From assembly GCA_030035585.1 (NCBI GenBank), contig CM057460.1, forward strand, positions 134,338,714-134,402,713: a stretch of 64,000 nt of DNA, written 5' to 3'. This document shows positions 22,518 through 35,203 of this stretch, one piece after another. This DNA comes from Dugong dugon (lineage: Eukaryota > Chordata > Mammalia > Sirenia > Dugongidae). Numbering within the stretch: the stretch's first letter is position 1; every line of letters begins with the position of its first letter. The position numbers were made by a program, and so were the translations under genes. Under the pieces are notes generated by a model, which worked only from the letters and a program-made list of their open reading frames with translations, was not told the origin of the DNA and did not search any database.

Positions 22518-24389
22518 GTGAGTACTGCTTGGAGACTATCCTTTTTCTTCCCCCTTGAATTGATTATGCTGTAGTTTCTAGCACTAGACATTGTTGACCA
22601 GTGCCGTCTTAAGAGAATCCACAGAAAACTCCATAGGTTTGCACAGAAAGCCAAACTGACATGTTTCTAATGAGACATGTCATGTTAGAGGGTATACCCT
22701 TTGTTCTTCCTTTGGAAAATACTTTAAGAGAGAAAGGTAGGTAAATCACAAGAAATGATATTCTAGCCCCTTGATTTACCTGACTGGCTTGATCCTTGGG
22801 TGTTAGAGGTTCTAGACTAGGAGGCATTTCTACAAGATTAAACTACCAGTCATTGTGAGATGGGCCTTTCTTTGGCACTGATTCTGCGTCAGGAAGAGTT
22901 TGTTCTCTTCATGTGACTGAATAGTTTATTTTTAAGCCCCGTTAAAAAGCATATAAATAGCAACTCTATTTCCAAAGTCTTAACCACTCGATTTTGGAAG
23001 GACCTCTGAATGAATACACCACAGGGACCTCCACATTGGCATTTTAAAATACAGGCCTCCAAGTGTTGATAGGAAAGCTATAGAAGTCTGAAGTGTTTGC
23101 CAATACAGAGGGGATGGCAGAGTGTCCCATGAACTATATTTTATAATTGCATTTATTGGAAACCATGCCCTATAATCTGTGGCTTACATCCAATGAAAAG
23201 AGCTGTGAACGTCTTTTTAGGCAACGTTTCCTGCACGCTCTGTGCATAGCATGCCGTCAAAAAACAGTATAGCAGTCAAAATGTGAAGCTGTTTCTGTGG
23301 AATGAAATGGCCCATAATATCCACCATACAATCTAGTTAAACCACCTAGTGGAGAGTTAGAGCCTGCATAATTCATTATTTGCTATAAGGTTAAAATCCC
23401 ATTACAGTGAGGTTTAAGGACTTTTTGAGGTACCAAACTCAAGGTTTAGTTAATATCTCTGTAATTAATTGAACACCAGTTTTTTTCAGTGTACATCAAT
23501 TTCCACCATGGATTATCCTTGTTATAAAGAACTTTGGCATGCATTTGTTTTAGCTGTAAAAGTCATACTTGTGCCCCAAAAAGCAGATCTATTAGGTTAA
23601 ATGTGTCAAAACTTAAATTTCTTGAATAAAACTTTTCCAAGTAACTTAATGGATTCTCTCAGTAGTAAAAGAAGAATCATCTCAACAATTCCCATGCTCC
23701 TTAAAGTCTGTACTAAGTGCTGTCCTCTAGTCTGTCTCCCGCATGCTTCATATCTATTGAGACTTGTGCATGTGTTGAGCTTGTTGCATGTTTTCAGATG
23801 ATTTTTAATTGCACCTCTGTAGGAGACTTACGGCAGCTGCATCAGTCTTTCCTCTAACACGCTGATTGAAGAGCATCTGCTTACCTATGCACGGTACGTG
23901 GTGCTAGGGGATGTGTTGCCCAGCATTGCCATGGCCTTTGCTTGGAATTGCATGAGTTTTTAAATCATGAACCTGGAGCACCTTTGAGCAGGGGTTGACA
24001 TGAAGGAAGAAGATTATGGCTCTTCCCCCAAATAGCAGCAGGCACAGACTGTTAACTGGGCCAGTCAACGAGCAAGGCTTATGAGTGTTCACTAGAGAAA
24101 TAAAGGATTTTCTAAGACAAAGTGTTTATAATTCAAAATGTATGAACCTATATACATAAAAGAGAAAAGATCATCTTTGGAGGTCCCTGACGGCTGGGAC
24201 ATCTCCTTGAGCAAAGTCCTCCAGCAGCGTAGGTATCCTCTTCCAGAAATATGCCCAATTCCTTGACAATACAGGGAGCAGGAAGCAGTAAATAGAAAGC
24301 AGCAGAGGGAGAGTCAGTGTCTCTTGACTGACTTATTTCAGAAGAGTTAAGCCCCCAAACCTATTTTATAGGAGACTGTAGCTTTCATA

Positions 24390-24592
24390 GGAGCCCTGGT
24401 GCCACAGTGGTTAAAGCTCTCAGCTGCTAAGTGAAAGGTCGGTGGTTCGAACACACCAGCCGCTCCAAGGGAGAAAGATATGGCAGTCTGTTTCCATAAA
24501 GATTTACAGCCTTGGAAACCCTATGGGGTAGTTCTGCTCTGTCCTGTAGGGTCACTATGAGTCAGAATCAACCTGACAGCAGTGGGTTTGGG
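24390..24592 (+). repeat. AfroSINE, near full length
   Basis: 'ggagccctggtgccacagtg' to 'caacctgacagcagtgggtt'. 'tagcttt' before and after is a short target-site duplication. It is one of the best-preserved copies in the window. Confidence 0.9.
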
Positions 24593-25606
24593 TAGCTTTT
24601 AAATCATTTTTAAAAGAAAAATTATGACATGCCATTTCAGCACTCTTTTCTTCCAAATCCTCAAAAGAATGTGTATGTGGTATGTGAGTGTATGTGTTGT
24701 GGGTATGAATTTTAGTTCATAATACTAGGGTGCAAGGAATGTCACTCTCCTTTTTTTCCCCACTAAATCAAGTTTAATCTGCCCCATGTCTCTCCTCAGG
24801 CTGGAAGTAAATTAAATCTCAGTCATTTTAGGGATGCCCCTCAGAGCCTCATTAATTCAGTACGTTGAAGGAAGAACCTTGGAGCTTCATTCTGTGCTGG
24901 TCACCCATGATCTACTTGGGTCAGGATCTGTGTTGCCTGAAAGCAGGCATCTGGGCTGCTTTCACCCACACTCGGGCAGAGAATTTTGGCCAGCGCTGAG
25001 ATCCTAATGCCTCGGGTACGAAGGGAATAGAAAAAACTAGACATTCCCTTCCCAGACTTTGGGATAGGCCCACTTCTGTTGTTCCCACCCCATACCCTTC
25101 TGCCTCCGTCTTGGGCTGGGCATGTTTGCTGGTGCCTGGAAAATTCTGCTTTTGTCCTAAAACAGAAGTCACCAGCAACACCCTGAGGAAAAGAAGCACA
25201 AAGATTTGGCAAACTCTTTGGGAGGGGAAGGAGAATACTCATTTCTTCCAGGCTCCTATAGGAACTGGGAGCAAGGCAATTAGTATCTCAGTAGATTCTC
25301 CTGCCAGAAATATTTTATTCTGTTTTTTTACAAGCAAGAGGACAAAGCTGAACAGTCTGCTATAATAGGATTACAGAAATCTGAGCACAAAATGAAGTTG
25401 TGGGCCTACTCAGATATCTGACACTAGGTTACATTTTCCTACTCAGCTTAATCCTTCTAAAGGCTCAATCTTGGAACCTAACAGATTCACTGGCTTTACA
25501 TAGTAATAGTTTGATTTCAGCAATAAACACTTTAAAACTCCTGAATTAAAATATTCAGTGTATTTAAATAAGCATTCAGACCCTTTCCCTTCCCACCCCC
25601 GTAAGT

Positions 25607-26010
25607 TGTTGTTGTTAGTTGCTCTCAAGTCAGCTCTGATTACTGGTGACCCTGAGTACAACAGAACGAAACCTTGCCCAGTCCTGTGCTATCTTCATGA
25701 TCTTTGGCGTGCTTGAGTCCATTATTGCAGCCACTGTGTATTTTGAGTGCCTTCCAACCTAGGGGGCTCATCTTCTAGCACTGTGCTGGACAATATTCAG
25801 TTGTGATCCAAAGGGTTCTCGTTGACTAATTTTCAGAAGTAGATCATCAGGCCTTTCCTCCTAGTCTGTCTTAGTCTGGAAGCTCCACTGAAACATGTCC
25901 ACCACAGGTGCCCCTGCTGGTGTTTGAAATACCAGTGCCATAGCTTCCAGCATCACAACAACATGCAAGCCACAAGAGTACAATAAACTGACACCTGAGT
26001 GGTAGACCCC
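25607..26010 (-). repeat. RTE-derived 3' end or long RTE-tailed SINE
   Basis: Starts 'gttgttgttagttgctctca'. On the minus strand the middle reads 'caataatggactcaagcacg', shared with RTE fragments at 3.3 and 38.8 kb. The far end resembles the body of the SINE at 14859-15201. No intact coding remains. Confidence 0.65.
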
Positions 26011-27433
26011 ATAAGTTAACCTATACCTTATTAAGATTTTAGTTTGGCATGTGTTTAAGTGGAAACCCTGATTCTTTCACACTAGAGAAGAGTCAAGGAG
26101 TTTCACAACTGAGTTTCACGTGTTCCTGAGAAGTAGCAGAGGTTTCTCTGATTCTCTCATAATCATACAGAGGGAGAGAGAACTTGGCCTGGTTCACTCG
26201 TTAAATAGAACAAAGATGGATCTTTCTAGTGGAAATGAAGGTTCCTTGGAAAAATTAAGACTAGAGTGGGAATGTGGGCATAAAAAACACCTAATTTACT
26301 CTAATTCCTGTTTCATTTTGTCTATGGGACCCCAGTGCAAGAAGGAAAGGAACCCAAGGGTATATCTGTGAGTGATCCCTTCTCATCTTGGCCCAAGAAC
26401 TTGCTTGAAGGCCAAATGGCTTCTCTCAGGTAGCAGAGATTTCCCATGTTACTTTGGAGAGTAATGGCAGTCCATCTGTTGGGCTGGAGTTGGCTCCAGA
26501 TGTTATAGCCACTCAAAGGTCCTATCAGTACAGCTCTGGGAAAAAGTGGGGTAATGGACACCAGTTCCAGGGGTACACTGGAGTCTCATTTTAGTTACTG
26601 AAAAATTTATTTTCCCTAGTAAGGAAAAAATAGGGCCAATAAATACAACATTTTAAAGAATGTCGGCTCTGTGAATGGGTTCTGTTTGCTATTTATTTTT
26701 CTAAACTGGTCACAGCTTGATAGCAAAAAACTAAATTTCTTTTCCATGCCCTTTAAAATTAGATTCAACTCTGTTACTTTGAACAGCCTTCCCAGTGTGT
26801 TTTAACTGCAGAGGATGACTTTGTTTATCACAAGCAGATTTATCTTTATTTTTTCTTATAAAGAACAAGTTGATGCCGAGTTATTACAACTCCAAGGGAA
26901 TGTTTGCAATTTCTAGTCTCTAAATGCCAATGAAACAGTCATTTCCCACAGTTTAAATCTGAGATCTGTAACACATGAAGTGAGCGGTTACCGACAAGCA
27001 GAGAGCATTAACCCCTAGCCACTACCAGTCACACCCTCTTTGACCACATGGCACCATTGCCTGAGGGGTTAGCATCAGGAAACTGCTAATCCCAGAACCA
27101 GCATTAGAGTGGACTTCTTAAAAAGACATTCTCATTAAGCAATAAACACCATTAGTGTGGGTTTTACTGCCGGGAATTAACCACACTGGGAATTATATAT
27201 CTGATGCCAAGGGCTTGAATCCAATATTTTGCATCAATTTTATGGTTGTTCAACAGCCACTTCAAAGAGAGTGGTCTTTTTGGCATGGTATGGCAGTGGT
27301 CATCTGCTGTGCCCAACAGGTCAGAATTTGGAACCCCTCCCCCCACCAGGTCACACAAACACTGTCCTTATTGTCAGGACATCATATTAAACAGGAAAAT
27401 GAGCAAGGATGTGGAAGACATTGGGAGAGTTGA

Positions 27434-27547
27434 GGTGAGGCCCTGGCTGAAACCTGCTCCCAAGCAGAGCGTACCCTCAGCACTATTGAACAGATTCATG
27501 ATGCAAAAATACAGGCACTAAAAGGAGCCCCTGATCCTGCTGACTGA
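27434..27547 (+). pseudogene. Coding-like patch, unidentified
   Basis: One frame stays open for 37 codons to a stop at 27545 and reads GEALAETCSQAERTLSTIEQ and then IHDAKIQALKGAPDPAD, a helix-like peptide that looks protein-coding. A TGA precedes it at 27431. Another frame, from ATG at 27398, gives MSKDVEDIGRV just upstream, so one frameshift could join them. I do not recognise the protein. It could be a processed-pseudogene scrap, an old exon or chance. Confidence 0.3.
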
Positions 27548-28777
27548 ATGTACCGTTGTCATCATTGCACTGTCTATAAGCACATAATCGCATTTCTAAC
27601 TTTGCCTTAAAGTTTTGGCCTTTAAAGTTTTAATCTGTATGCTTTTTAAGGATCTTGAAGCGATAACTATAATTACTCAGCCATAAGTGTGTTACCAAGC
27701 TATCTGGGTATTATGTTGCTAACAAATTTCTAGAGTGAATCTTATTCAGAAAAGTGTGTTAAAGTGCTAATACTAAAAAGGTATTTAGTAAAGTTATTGG
27801 TGTTTATCACTATAGACATTAGAGTTTCTGCTCAAAAACCATACTTTTAAGTTCTAAGCCCTGATCTGAAGTATGTTTTCTGTACATTTCCATTTCTAAT
27901 ATCTGGAGTCCAGGGCTAAACAGCAGGAGAGGAAAGGTGTCAGCCAGGTAACTGGGGTGATTGCCTCTGCTCCAGAAACCCCTAGAGCAGATCTGGTTCC
28001 ACCCCCCACCCCCACTGTCTCCCTGTGTTTCCCCGTGTTCTTTGGTCCTGTCCCTCCCACCCTACCTCTGCCTCCCTAGAGTTCAGATTGCATGCAGAAG
28101 GGAAACCTTCATTTCATACTGCAGCTTTGTGCCTATGTCTAGGGGGAGGGGAGGAAACTTCAATCTTGAACCATTACTCCACAGATTATATAAATTGACA
28201 TTTTCTCCTTTGAAGGAGGGTATACTTTTGGTTTATTATTGGTTTTTGCATAGTAGAATTATAAGAGAATTATCTACTGATAAGGTAAAATTGTGTGTAT
28301 AGAAAAATGCCCATATTGTGGGGAATATTTAAAATAATCAGATCCTTCCAGTATCTAAGCACAACTTAGCAAACTCTGTAAAACCTGGCAAAGTTCCCAA
28401 GTGTAATGAGAGAAAGATTCACAACTGGGGTTTCTTTTATACCCATGTGGGAAAGGAGGAAGCCGATTCCACCACAGAAAGACAATGAAACAAAGTTTAG
28501 TACCAAAGTATAATGAGTTAAGACATAGAAAAAGCTGTTGTAATGAAGACCCCATGTTCTGTCATAAAGCACTCCTCTAGTAAGCCAGGAAATGAAAATG
28601 TGGAACTCGTGAACACCCATGACCTTTCAGTAGGAAGGTACAGTGGGAAGACCTGCCTTAGAAACCATAACCATTCCACCAGGAATATTCTTTCAGCATG
28701 CTAGTCATGTTTTAAGGGCAGTAAGAAAACAATTCCTCAATGGTCCAGTTTTCAATTATGTAATCCTGAAAAAACCC

Positions 28778-28972
28778 ATTGCCTTTGAGTCGATTTGCAA
28801 CTCATACAGACCCGATAGGACAGAGTAGAACTGGCCTATAGGGTTTCCCAGGGTGTAATCTTTACAGACGCAGACTGCCCCATCTTTCACCCGAGGAGCA
28901 GTTAGTGGGCTCCAACCACAGTTCTTTTGGTTAGCAACAGAAACCTTAACCATTGTGCCACCAGGGCTCCTT
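28778..28972 (-). repeat. AfroSINE, reverse orientation
   Basis: 'cccattgcctttgagtcgat' to 'cattgtgccaccagggctcc'. Flanks 'taatcctg' and 'taacccta' may be a decayed target-site duplication. Confidence 0.85.
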
Positions 28973-29479
28973 TTTGTAACCCTAACAGGGGTATATAGTC
29001 TTAGTGTCATATTTGCACCACGTGTTTGCCACCACTAGGGGCATCCTTGCACATTGAAAGAGGAGGGTTTGTCTATAAACTCTTATGAGGCTGAATTTTT
29101 AAAGTGATATGTCAGTTGAGGTTTAAATGTACCAAACAGAGGCTTTTCCCAGAGGGTTTCCAGGTACCTTCATGAATCATCACTACCTCTTCCCCAGCCA
29201 TTTTCTTCGCTTCTGTTTTGGCCGTGTACTGAAGACTGTGTTTGAGAGCTAAGCTCAATGTCCTTTTCCTTCCCACACCAAGAACAGTGCAGACTTAAAA
29301 CCATCCTGAATGCCACATTCCTGGATTACCATTTCATCCATTTCAACCATCCATTTCATCCATTTCAGATGTCTCCAGCTCTGAGCTATGCATTCTGTGG
29401 TGCCAGATGAGGCGTGGTCTCTACCCAGAGTTAGCAAAATGCAAATTTTAAAGGCCATAGTCCCTACAAGACTGCCTTC

Positions 29480-30115
29480 ACTTCTGACACCATCTGTTAG
29501 TTCTGGGGTGGAGGTTGGCATTCCCAAAACCACTCTCAGGTTTGATAATTTACTGGAAAGACTCACAGAACTCACTGAAAGCTATTATACTCACGGTTGT
29601 AGTTTATTGTAGGGAAAGGCTACAGATCAAGATCAGGTAAAGGAAGAGATACATAAAGCAGAGTCTGGGAGGGTTCCCAATGCGAACTTTCTATTGTCCT
29701 GTCCTGTGGAGTCAGGACATGTTACCCTACTAGTATCGAAGTTTGACAATACACACAGAGTATTGTCAACCAGGGAAGCTCATCTGAGCTTTGATGTCCA
29801 GAATTGTTATTAAGGCTTTATTACATAGGCATGATTGATTACACAGGCCATGTGGTTGAACTCAGTCTCCATGTTGGATGATAACATGTGACCCAAAATC
29901 CCCACCCTAAATCAACATTGTTGATCTTTCTGGCCTCTTCAGCCCACATCCTAGGACTATAGGGTGTGGCAGGCCCCACCCTAAGATCCAGTGTAGCCAG
30001 ATACACCCTAAACAAAGACACTCCTATCAGGTATGACATAGATTATCTTCCAGAAGTGGAGGGCAAAGGCCAGACCTCTCTTTGGACAAGGCCAAATTCT
30101 TTACTATACAGTCCC
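29480..30115. repeat. Probable ERV LTR fragment
   Basis: 'agactcacagaactcactga', 'gtagtttattgtagggaaag', 'tctgggagggttcccaatgc' and 'tattacataggcatgattga' occur in the order of a known type of mammalian ERV LTR in reverse. I cannot name the family. No internal retroviral coding sequence. Confidence 0.5.
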
Positions 30116-31384
30116 TGCCTTCAGAGGTATCATAATCAAGTGAGGGTTAAAAAAAGGATACAGTTAAAGCATTGGTAAGTGCCATGAAAGGTATATGAGC
30201 TTCATGAAAGCAGTGACCCTCAATGGTGTCTGATGGCACCACTGTATCCCATTATACCTACAGTGTCTGGCTTGGTGCCTGTCATGTGATAGAGATTTCA
30301 TAAATATCTGGAGATGAGGTGAGGTAGAGAGGAGGAAGAGGGAAAAAGAGATAAGAAAACACGAAGGACTGATCCCTTAATCACACAGAATGAATGGGAG
30401 TGCTGTATAAATCTGGGCCTTTGATTGTAAGTCTGCCTGCCTACAGTGAGTTTTAGTTTGGGTACTCCCAAGTACAAGTTTTCATACTTGGAACTAGAAT
30501 TCCATTATTCGGTAGATGAGATTTAGAGATGTGTTCTCGGTAAAGCTCTGGAAGAGATCAGAAAAGTAGCAGGGTCTCCCTACTTTGGTTACCGGTGGAA
30601 ATGTTGAATATGCCTGTAAACCATTTTACACTAATCCTGTAAAGTTGCTGTCTGATCTTCATGGGTTATGGAAATACGGAATCTATGCCTAGATGAGTCA
30701 GCAAGTTATATTGCTTGAAAAACTGTTATTTAAATTTAAGCCATTTCTCCTTTCCAATTTCGGTCACTCAGAATGTGATTTCATATCCAAAAATGAAATT
30801 GAGGAGCAGCAAATTATCTGAATAATTCATGCCAAAATTCCCAAACACTTTTGTTCTGTTGAATACTGGAAATTCAAGACTACGTAATTGAGGGGTTCAG
30901 AAAGGCTTGAATAATCTTGATATTTTTTGGATAAATTCCTTAACATTTTACATGATGTAGACACGTCCCTAAACATGCTGGGTTGTGTCCTGCAGAAAGA
31001 GTGTTCTTTTTAGTGTTTTTAACCGCATATGTTAAAGCCACACCCTATGTTTAACACCCTATGTTAAATTACCTCCATCAAACTCTAAACGATATTATTG
31101 ATAGACTGCAACCTAGCCATTCTTTTTAAATATTTTATTTTATTTTTGTCAAAGTGATTATAGGTGAATTTCCTAATGGCAGTACTAGCGTTGTAACAAA
31201 AACTGGCTATCTCCTCCCAGCCTGCCCTGCTCCCTACTCTCAGTGCCCTGAAACAGCCGCCTGCTTTTCCCTCATGTTTTCTCTAGTATTCTGTATTTCT
31301 AAATAACATGCTCATGAAGATTTTTAGTTTTAGGTATTATCGCTGTTATCTACTGGCATCCTACTATAGAAGATGAAAATAATG

Positions 31385-31625
31385 ATAGCTAACACCAAGC
31401 ACCTGTAATGTACCAGAGAATATTCCAGGTGCTTTATGCATACTAATTTGTAATCTTCAAATGATTCTATGTGGTAAATACTATTATTATTCAAATTTTG
31501 CAGATTGGAAATTGAGGCACAGAGAGGTTCTGTATCTTGCCCAAGGTTACACAGTAATAATGATAATAAATTGTCTAGCCAAGATTTGAATTCAGGCAGT
31601 CTGGCTCCAAAATTGACATTATTAA
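31385..31625 (-). repeat. MIR SINE, long reverse copy
   Basis: 'taatgtaccagagaatattc', 'attgaggcacagagaggttc', 'cttgcccaaggttacacagt', 'gaattcaggcagtctggctc' follow the whole MIR in reverse. An 'ataataatgataataa' insertion lies near 31556. Confidence 0.85.
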
Positions 31626-31859
31626 CAATGACCCAATTTTGTCTAGCTCTGCTTTAGCACCCCAACACCCTGCCCTCCAACACACACACCCCTATTTCCT
31701 CTTATCCTCATCCTCTCAATTTAGTTACATCACTCTTGGGGTTAAATCATTATTCACTGTTCATTATTATTATGACTATATACATAATAATCTGAGCTGA
31801 TCCATGTGGTGTACTATATATTACATTTTCTTTCTCATGTAACTTTGGAAATAATTTTG

Positions 31860-33170
31860 ATCTCTTAGTTTGCAGTTCATTTCTGAACATTCTGCTGAAT
31901 CCCAAAGTCATCTTTCAGTGCATTGAGACAAATCTAGTAAACTGTGCTTCATTCTGTTCATGGACAGGACCCTCTCTTCTGCCCCAGTCATCTGAACTGT
32001 TGCTTTCTGGTATTGCTACACAGCTATCCTGACATTTCCCATCTACATCATGCTGGGAGTTCTTTTTGCTACTCTCCTGTGTAGAGCCCTGTTGCCTGAA
32101 TTTATCTTTTGCTTTTTTTTGGTTTTTTGTTTTATTTATTCTCTTGTTTTGGTAAACACATCTTCCCATCCAATGAAGGTAAATAGGTGCTAAATTTTTT
32201 GAAACCTTGCATGTCTGAAAATACATTCAGTTAACCCTTATACTGAATTGGGAGTGGTTGGCTGGGTATAGAATGCTAGGTGGAAGTTATTTTCCTTCAG
32301 AATCTTGAGTGCATTCTTTAAATTTTTTCTTGCTTTCGATGTGTCTGTTGAGACTCACCATGCCGATCTGATTGCTGATCCCTTGGAAGCTTTTATGATT
32401 TTTTTATCCCTAATAGTTTGATTTTTTGATTCTTTGCCATGATTGGGTTGTTTCTCATTCTTAGGGCGTGGGCACTCTGTAGGTTTTTTTAGTCTGAAGA
32501 CCTATGTGCTTTAATTCTTGGAAATGTTTTTATATACTTACTTTGAAAATTTTCTACCTGCCAGTTTTCTCTGTTCACTGTTTCTGGAAATCCTATTATT
32601 CTAATGTTGGACCTACTGGTCCTTAGATTTTTTAAGTTGTCTTCCCTCTTTATCCATACTTTGCCTTTTTTAGTTCTTCTTTCTATAGTATTTACTGAAC
32701 CTTACCTTCCAACCTTTCCATTGAATTTTTTTTATTACTGCTATAACCATATCAATTTCCAGTAGAACTTGGTTGTTCTTGTTGTTTTTCCCTTTGTTCA
32801 TTTTTATAGCACTATATATTCAAATCTTGCTATTTAAATTTTTTACAATCAAAAATACAAATGTATATTTTTTATCTTCTTATTTACTAAAAAAAAAAAA
32901 GTGACATACTCACAGTTTTGCTTCTTGCTTTTTTTATCTAACATTTTGGAAGTCTTTATTTTTTAGTACAAAGAGAATTGCTTCATTCTTTTTCACAGTT
33001 AACATATTATTTTGTTGTATAGATGTCATATACTTAATCCTTTCTCCATTTTTATTGATGTTCTGGTCTTTTTCTTATTGATTTCAAGTAGCTCTATATA
33101 TTATGAAGATTAACCCTTTGTAATATGAATTACAAAGTTTTTTCTCAGTTTTTTTTTTTTGTTAATATAG
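31860..33170 (-). repeat. Old LINE-like sequence, family uncertain
   Basis: T-rich sequence with phrases common in reverse old L1: 'ggctgggtatagaatgctag', 'ctgtttctggaaatcctatt', 'acatattattttgttgtata'. It is diverged and probably composite. The 168-codon open frame at 33380-33886 just beyond has no family signature. Confidence 0.4.
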
Positions 33171-34852
33171 TTCTTTGAAGTTCAGATCACCTCTGTATCT
33201 CTATTCACTTTGTCTTCCTTTTCTGTGTTTCTTTTGTTCTCTGTCTTTCATAGTTGAGCTTTCCTCAAATGTTTCCTAATCCCTAACTCTTTGTTCATGT
33301 TTAAAGAACAAGACATTAAAGTTGAATAGAAGCACTGGTTGTGTGCGTGAGGCTTGTTGACTAGTAAACTTAATACAGATTGCTGAGATCTAGACTTGTT
33401 TGGAGACACACCAACTGTGTTTGTAGGTCTTTTCTCTTGGACCAGTCAATTCCTCAAGATAAGGAAGCTCCAGTCTCCTGCTGGGCCTGTAAACCTGATT
33501 GCCAGCAACCCGGGACTCAAACAGACTGGAGATGGCGTGGCAGTTATGTTCCATGGGACGATTTTCACTTAATCCCACAGCCACTAACTCCTTCAGCTGA
33601 ATCCAGAGTCTCTCTGGTTCACTCTTTGCAGAAAGTAACCTCCTGTCTTCTTCCCAGTTGGGAGAGGGACAGTCACCTGGCTACCCTGGTCAGGAAGCTA
33701 ATCTGGAATACAAATCACTACTTCCAGAAATTTTTCAAATTGTCTTCCTATTTTCAGCACCCACACAACATGTGCTGTTACCCTCCAAAGTACCCAGTAC
33801 TTCTGATTCACGTGTATTGCAGTGCAAATCAGTTTGTTGGGTTTCCCGACAGTAGACTTAGGTTTCTGTTTTTTCTACTCTGCTAAATCAGTTCCACGTG
33901 TCCATCTACCCTCCAGTTTCTGAAATATCATTAGCATTTCATCTGTTGTCAACTCCTTTCCCACTTCTTTATTCATATAGTTTTATGCTTTTTTACTTCT
34001 CTACTTCCACTTTAGTGTTGTTTTCAAAGTAAGAGGTGATAAATGTGTGTATTCAATCCACCATGTTTAATTGGAAGTCCCTAGAATGTCTTTTGACCAA
34101 CCAGGTTTTTCAGTCTCTCACCTTGTTCCCTTTCCCTTTCTTGTCTGTGGACAATACTCGAAAGTTCTACTCAGAGAGATAAATAGAAACAAGAATTACA
34201 ACATTCCGGCAGTGATGATGATCAAATATTTACTAAAGAACTAAAATAGACTACATGATCTTTGTTAAAAAAAAAATAAAATAAAATAAAAAGATTTTGA
34301 GGCCATAAAACCATACTTAGGATTCTTCTCCTGCATCCAGATGTGTCCTCATGTTAGTGAGTACCATAACCACAAATAGTTTTTTTTTTTTTCCTCTGGT
34401 ACAGCAGAAGGAAGGAATTTAGTAATAGGTAGACTTGCCTTCAACAGATAGCTCCTCTCAGGAAATTTTTGTATGCAAAATGGAACTTGTATCTCATGAA
34501 AACAAATGCATCTGCCCAGAGGAATATTCCTTTAAAAAAGACAAAGCTGTTCCAGGATTTGAGTTTCATACTTCTTTCTACTGACTTACTAGGTATCAAG
34601 TATTGAGGGAAAAACAACATTTTTGTTCCCTAGTTTCTTCTCTTATCCATTTATCTACTCATTGTCTTCCAACATGCTACTACCCAGTAATCACACAACC
34701 AAAGAAAAAGCATTCTTCTTTAAACTTTTAAGACTTAGGCTTATTGGAGAATAAAAAGTTTCACCAGTGAATGCATGTAGACACAATTTAAATGTCTGTT
34801 ATTTCCACTTGACTAGCAGTTCTGTATGTTCTGTCTTGTTTCTTAATGGTAG

Positions 34853-34916
34853 AATGCCTGGATTCCAATCAGTAAGATTGAGAAATTTCTTCCAGAGCCT
34901 AACTAAAAAGTACTTG
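34853..34916 (+). other. Candidate SNCAIP cassette exon, unconfirmed
   Basis: 'ttgtttcttaatggtag' before and 'tacttg|gtaagtatgt' after form a plausible acceptor and a very strong donor around 64 bases. Joined to the 22517 donor in phase 0 it reads NAWIPISKIEKFLPEPN and then stops at 34904, giving an alternative C-terminus. The frame would not continue into the 35119 exon as coding. No transcript evidence can be seen here. Confidence 0.3.
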
Positions 34917-35118
34917 GTAAGTATGTATTTTTATGTGACAATTGCTTTTATTGTTTAAAAAGAGGTTTATATGAGAAGAAAATAATTTGCCTGGTGGAAT
35001 AAAGTATACTTCTGTGTGGTTTGTGTGAAGATAATTTCCATTTTTGCTGAGCTGTTTAGTGGTGTTGTAACTTGACCATAGTTTTATCTAATTTTGGCCT
35101 TGTGCTTTCTCTTCCTAG

Positions 35119-35203
35119 GCATAATGGCATCAATAGAAAAATGAAGAAATCCTACAGCGTAAAGCATATTGCTGAGCTAGAATCAAAAGAACTCTTCTTG
35201 TAA
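35119..35203 (+). CDS. SNCAIP: SNCAIP terminal coding exon (frame uncertain)
   Basis: A strong acceptor 'tgctttctcttcctag' precedes it. One frame is open from 35120 to the TAA at 35201-35203 and encodes HNGINRKMKKSYSVKH and then IAELESKELFL, a basic, protein-like tail. It needs two carried bases, but the 22517 donor is phase 0. Direct joining gives GKNK-I-A then TAA at 35122-35124. Either a short exon between them is missing from this reading, or the protein ends after one added Ala. The exon carries the poly(A) signals, so it is the last exon either way. Confidence 0.65.

Larger units (their letters stand above)
22518..35118 (+). other. SNCAIP: SNCAIP last intron, 12.6 kb
   Basis: Opens 'gtgagtactg' and closes 'tgctttctcttcctag'. 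Recognised contents are listed separately. I see nothing nameable in 22520-24380, 26010-27370, 27550-28770 and 30120-31380. Part of 31860-33170 looks like old LINE sequence. A coding-like patch at 27434-27547 and a candidate exon at 34853-34916 lie inside it. Confidence 0.75.

Noticed and set aside
27378..27434. A possible SNCAIP exon with acceptor 'cttattgtcag' and donor 'gttgag|gtgagg'
   Set aside because: It is 57 bases in phase 0 and leaves the downstream frame problem unsolved: joining it to 35119 still gives an immediate stop. No evidence beyond the splice-like ends.
33380..33886. A 168-codon open frame on the plus strand in the last SNCAIP intron
   Set aside because: No domain, repeat or composition signature, no splice or promoter context, and it overlaps open frames in other phases. 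Treated as chance.
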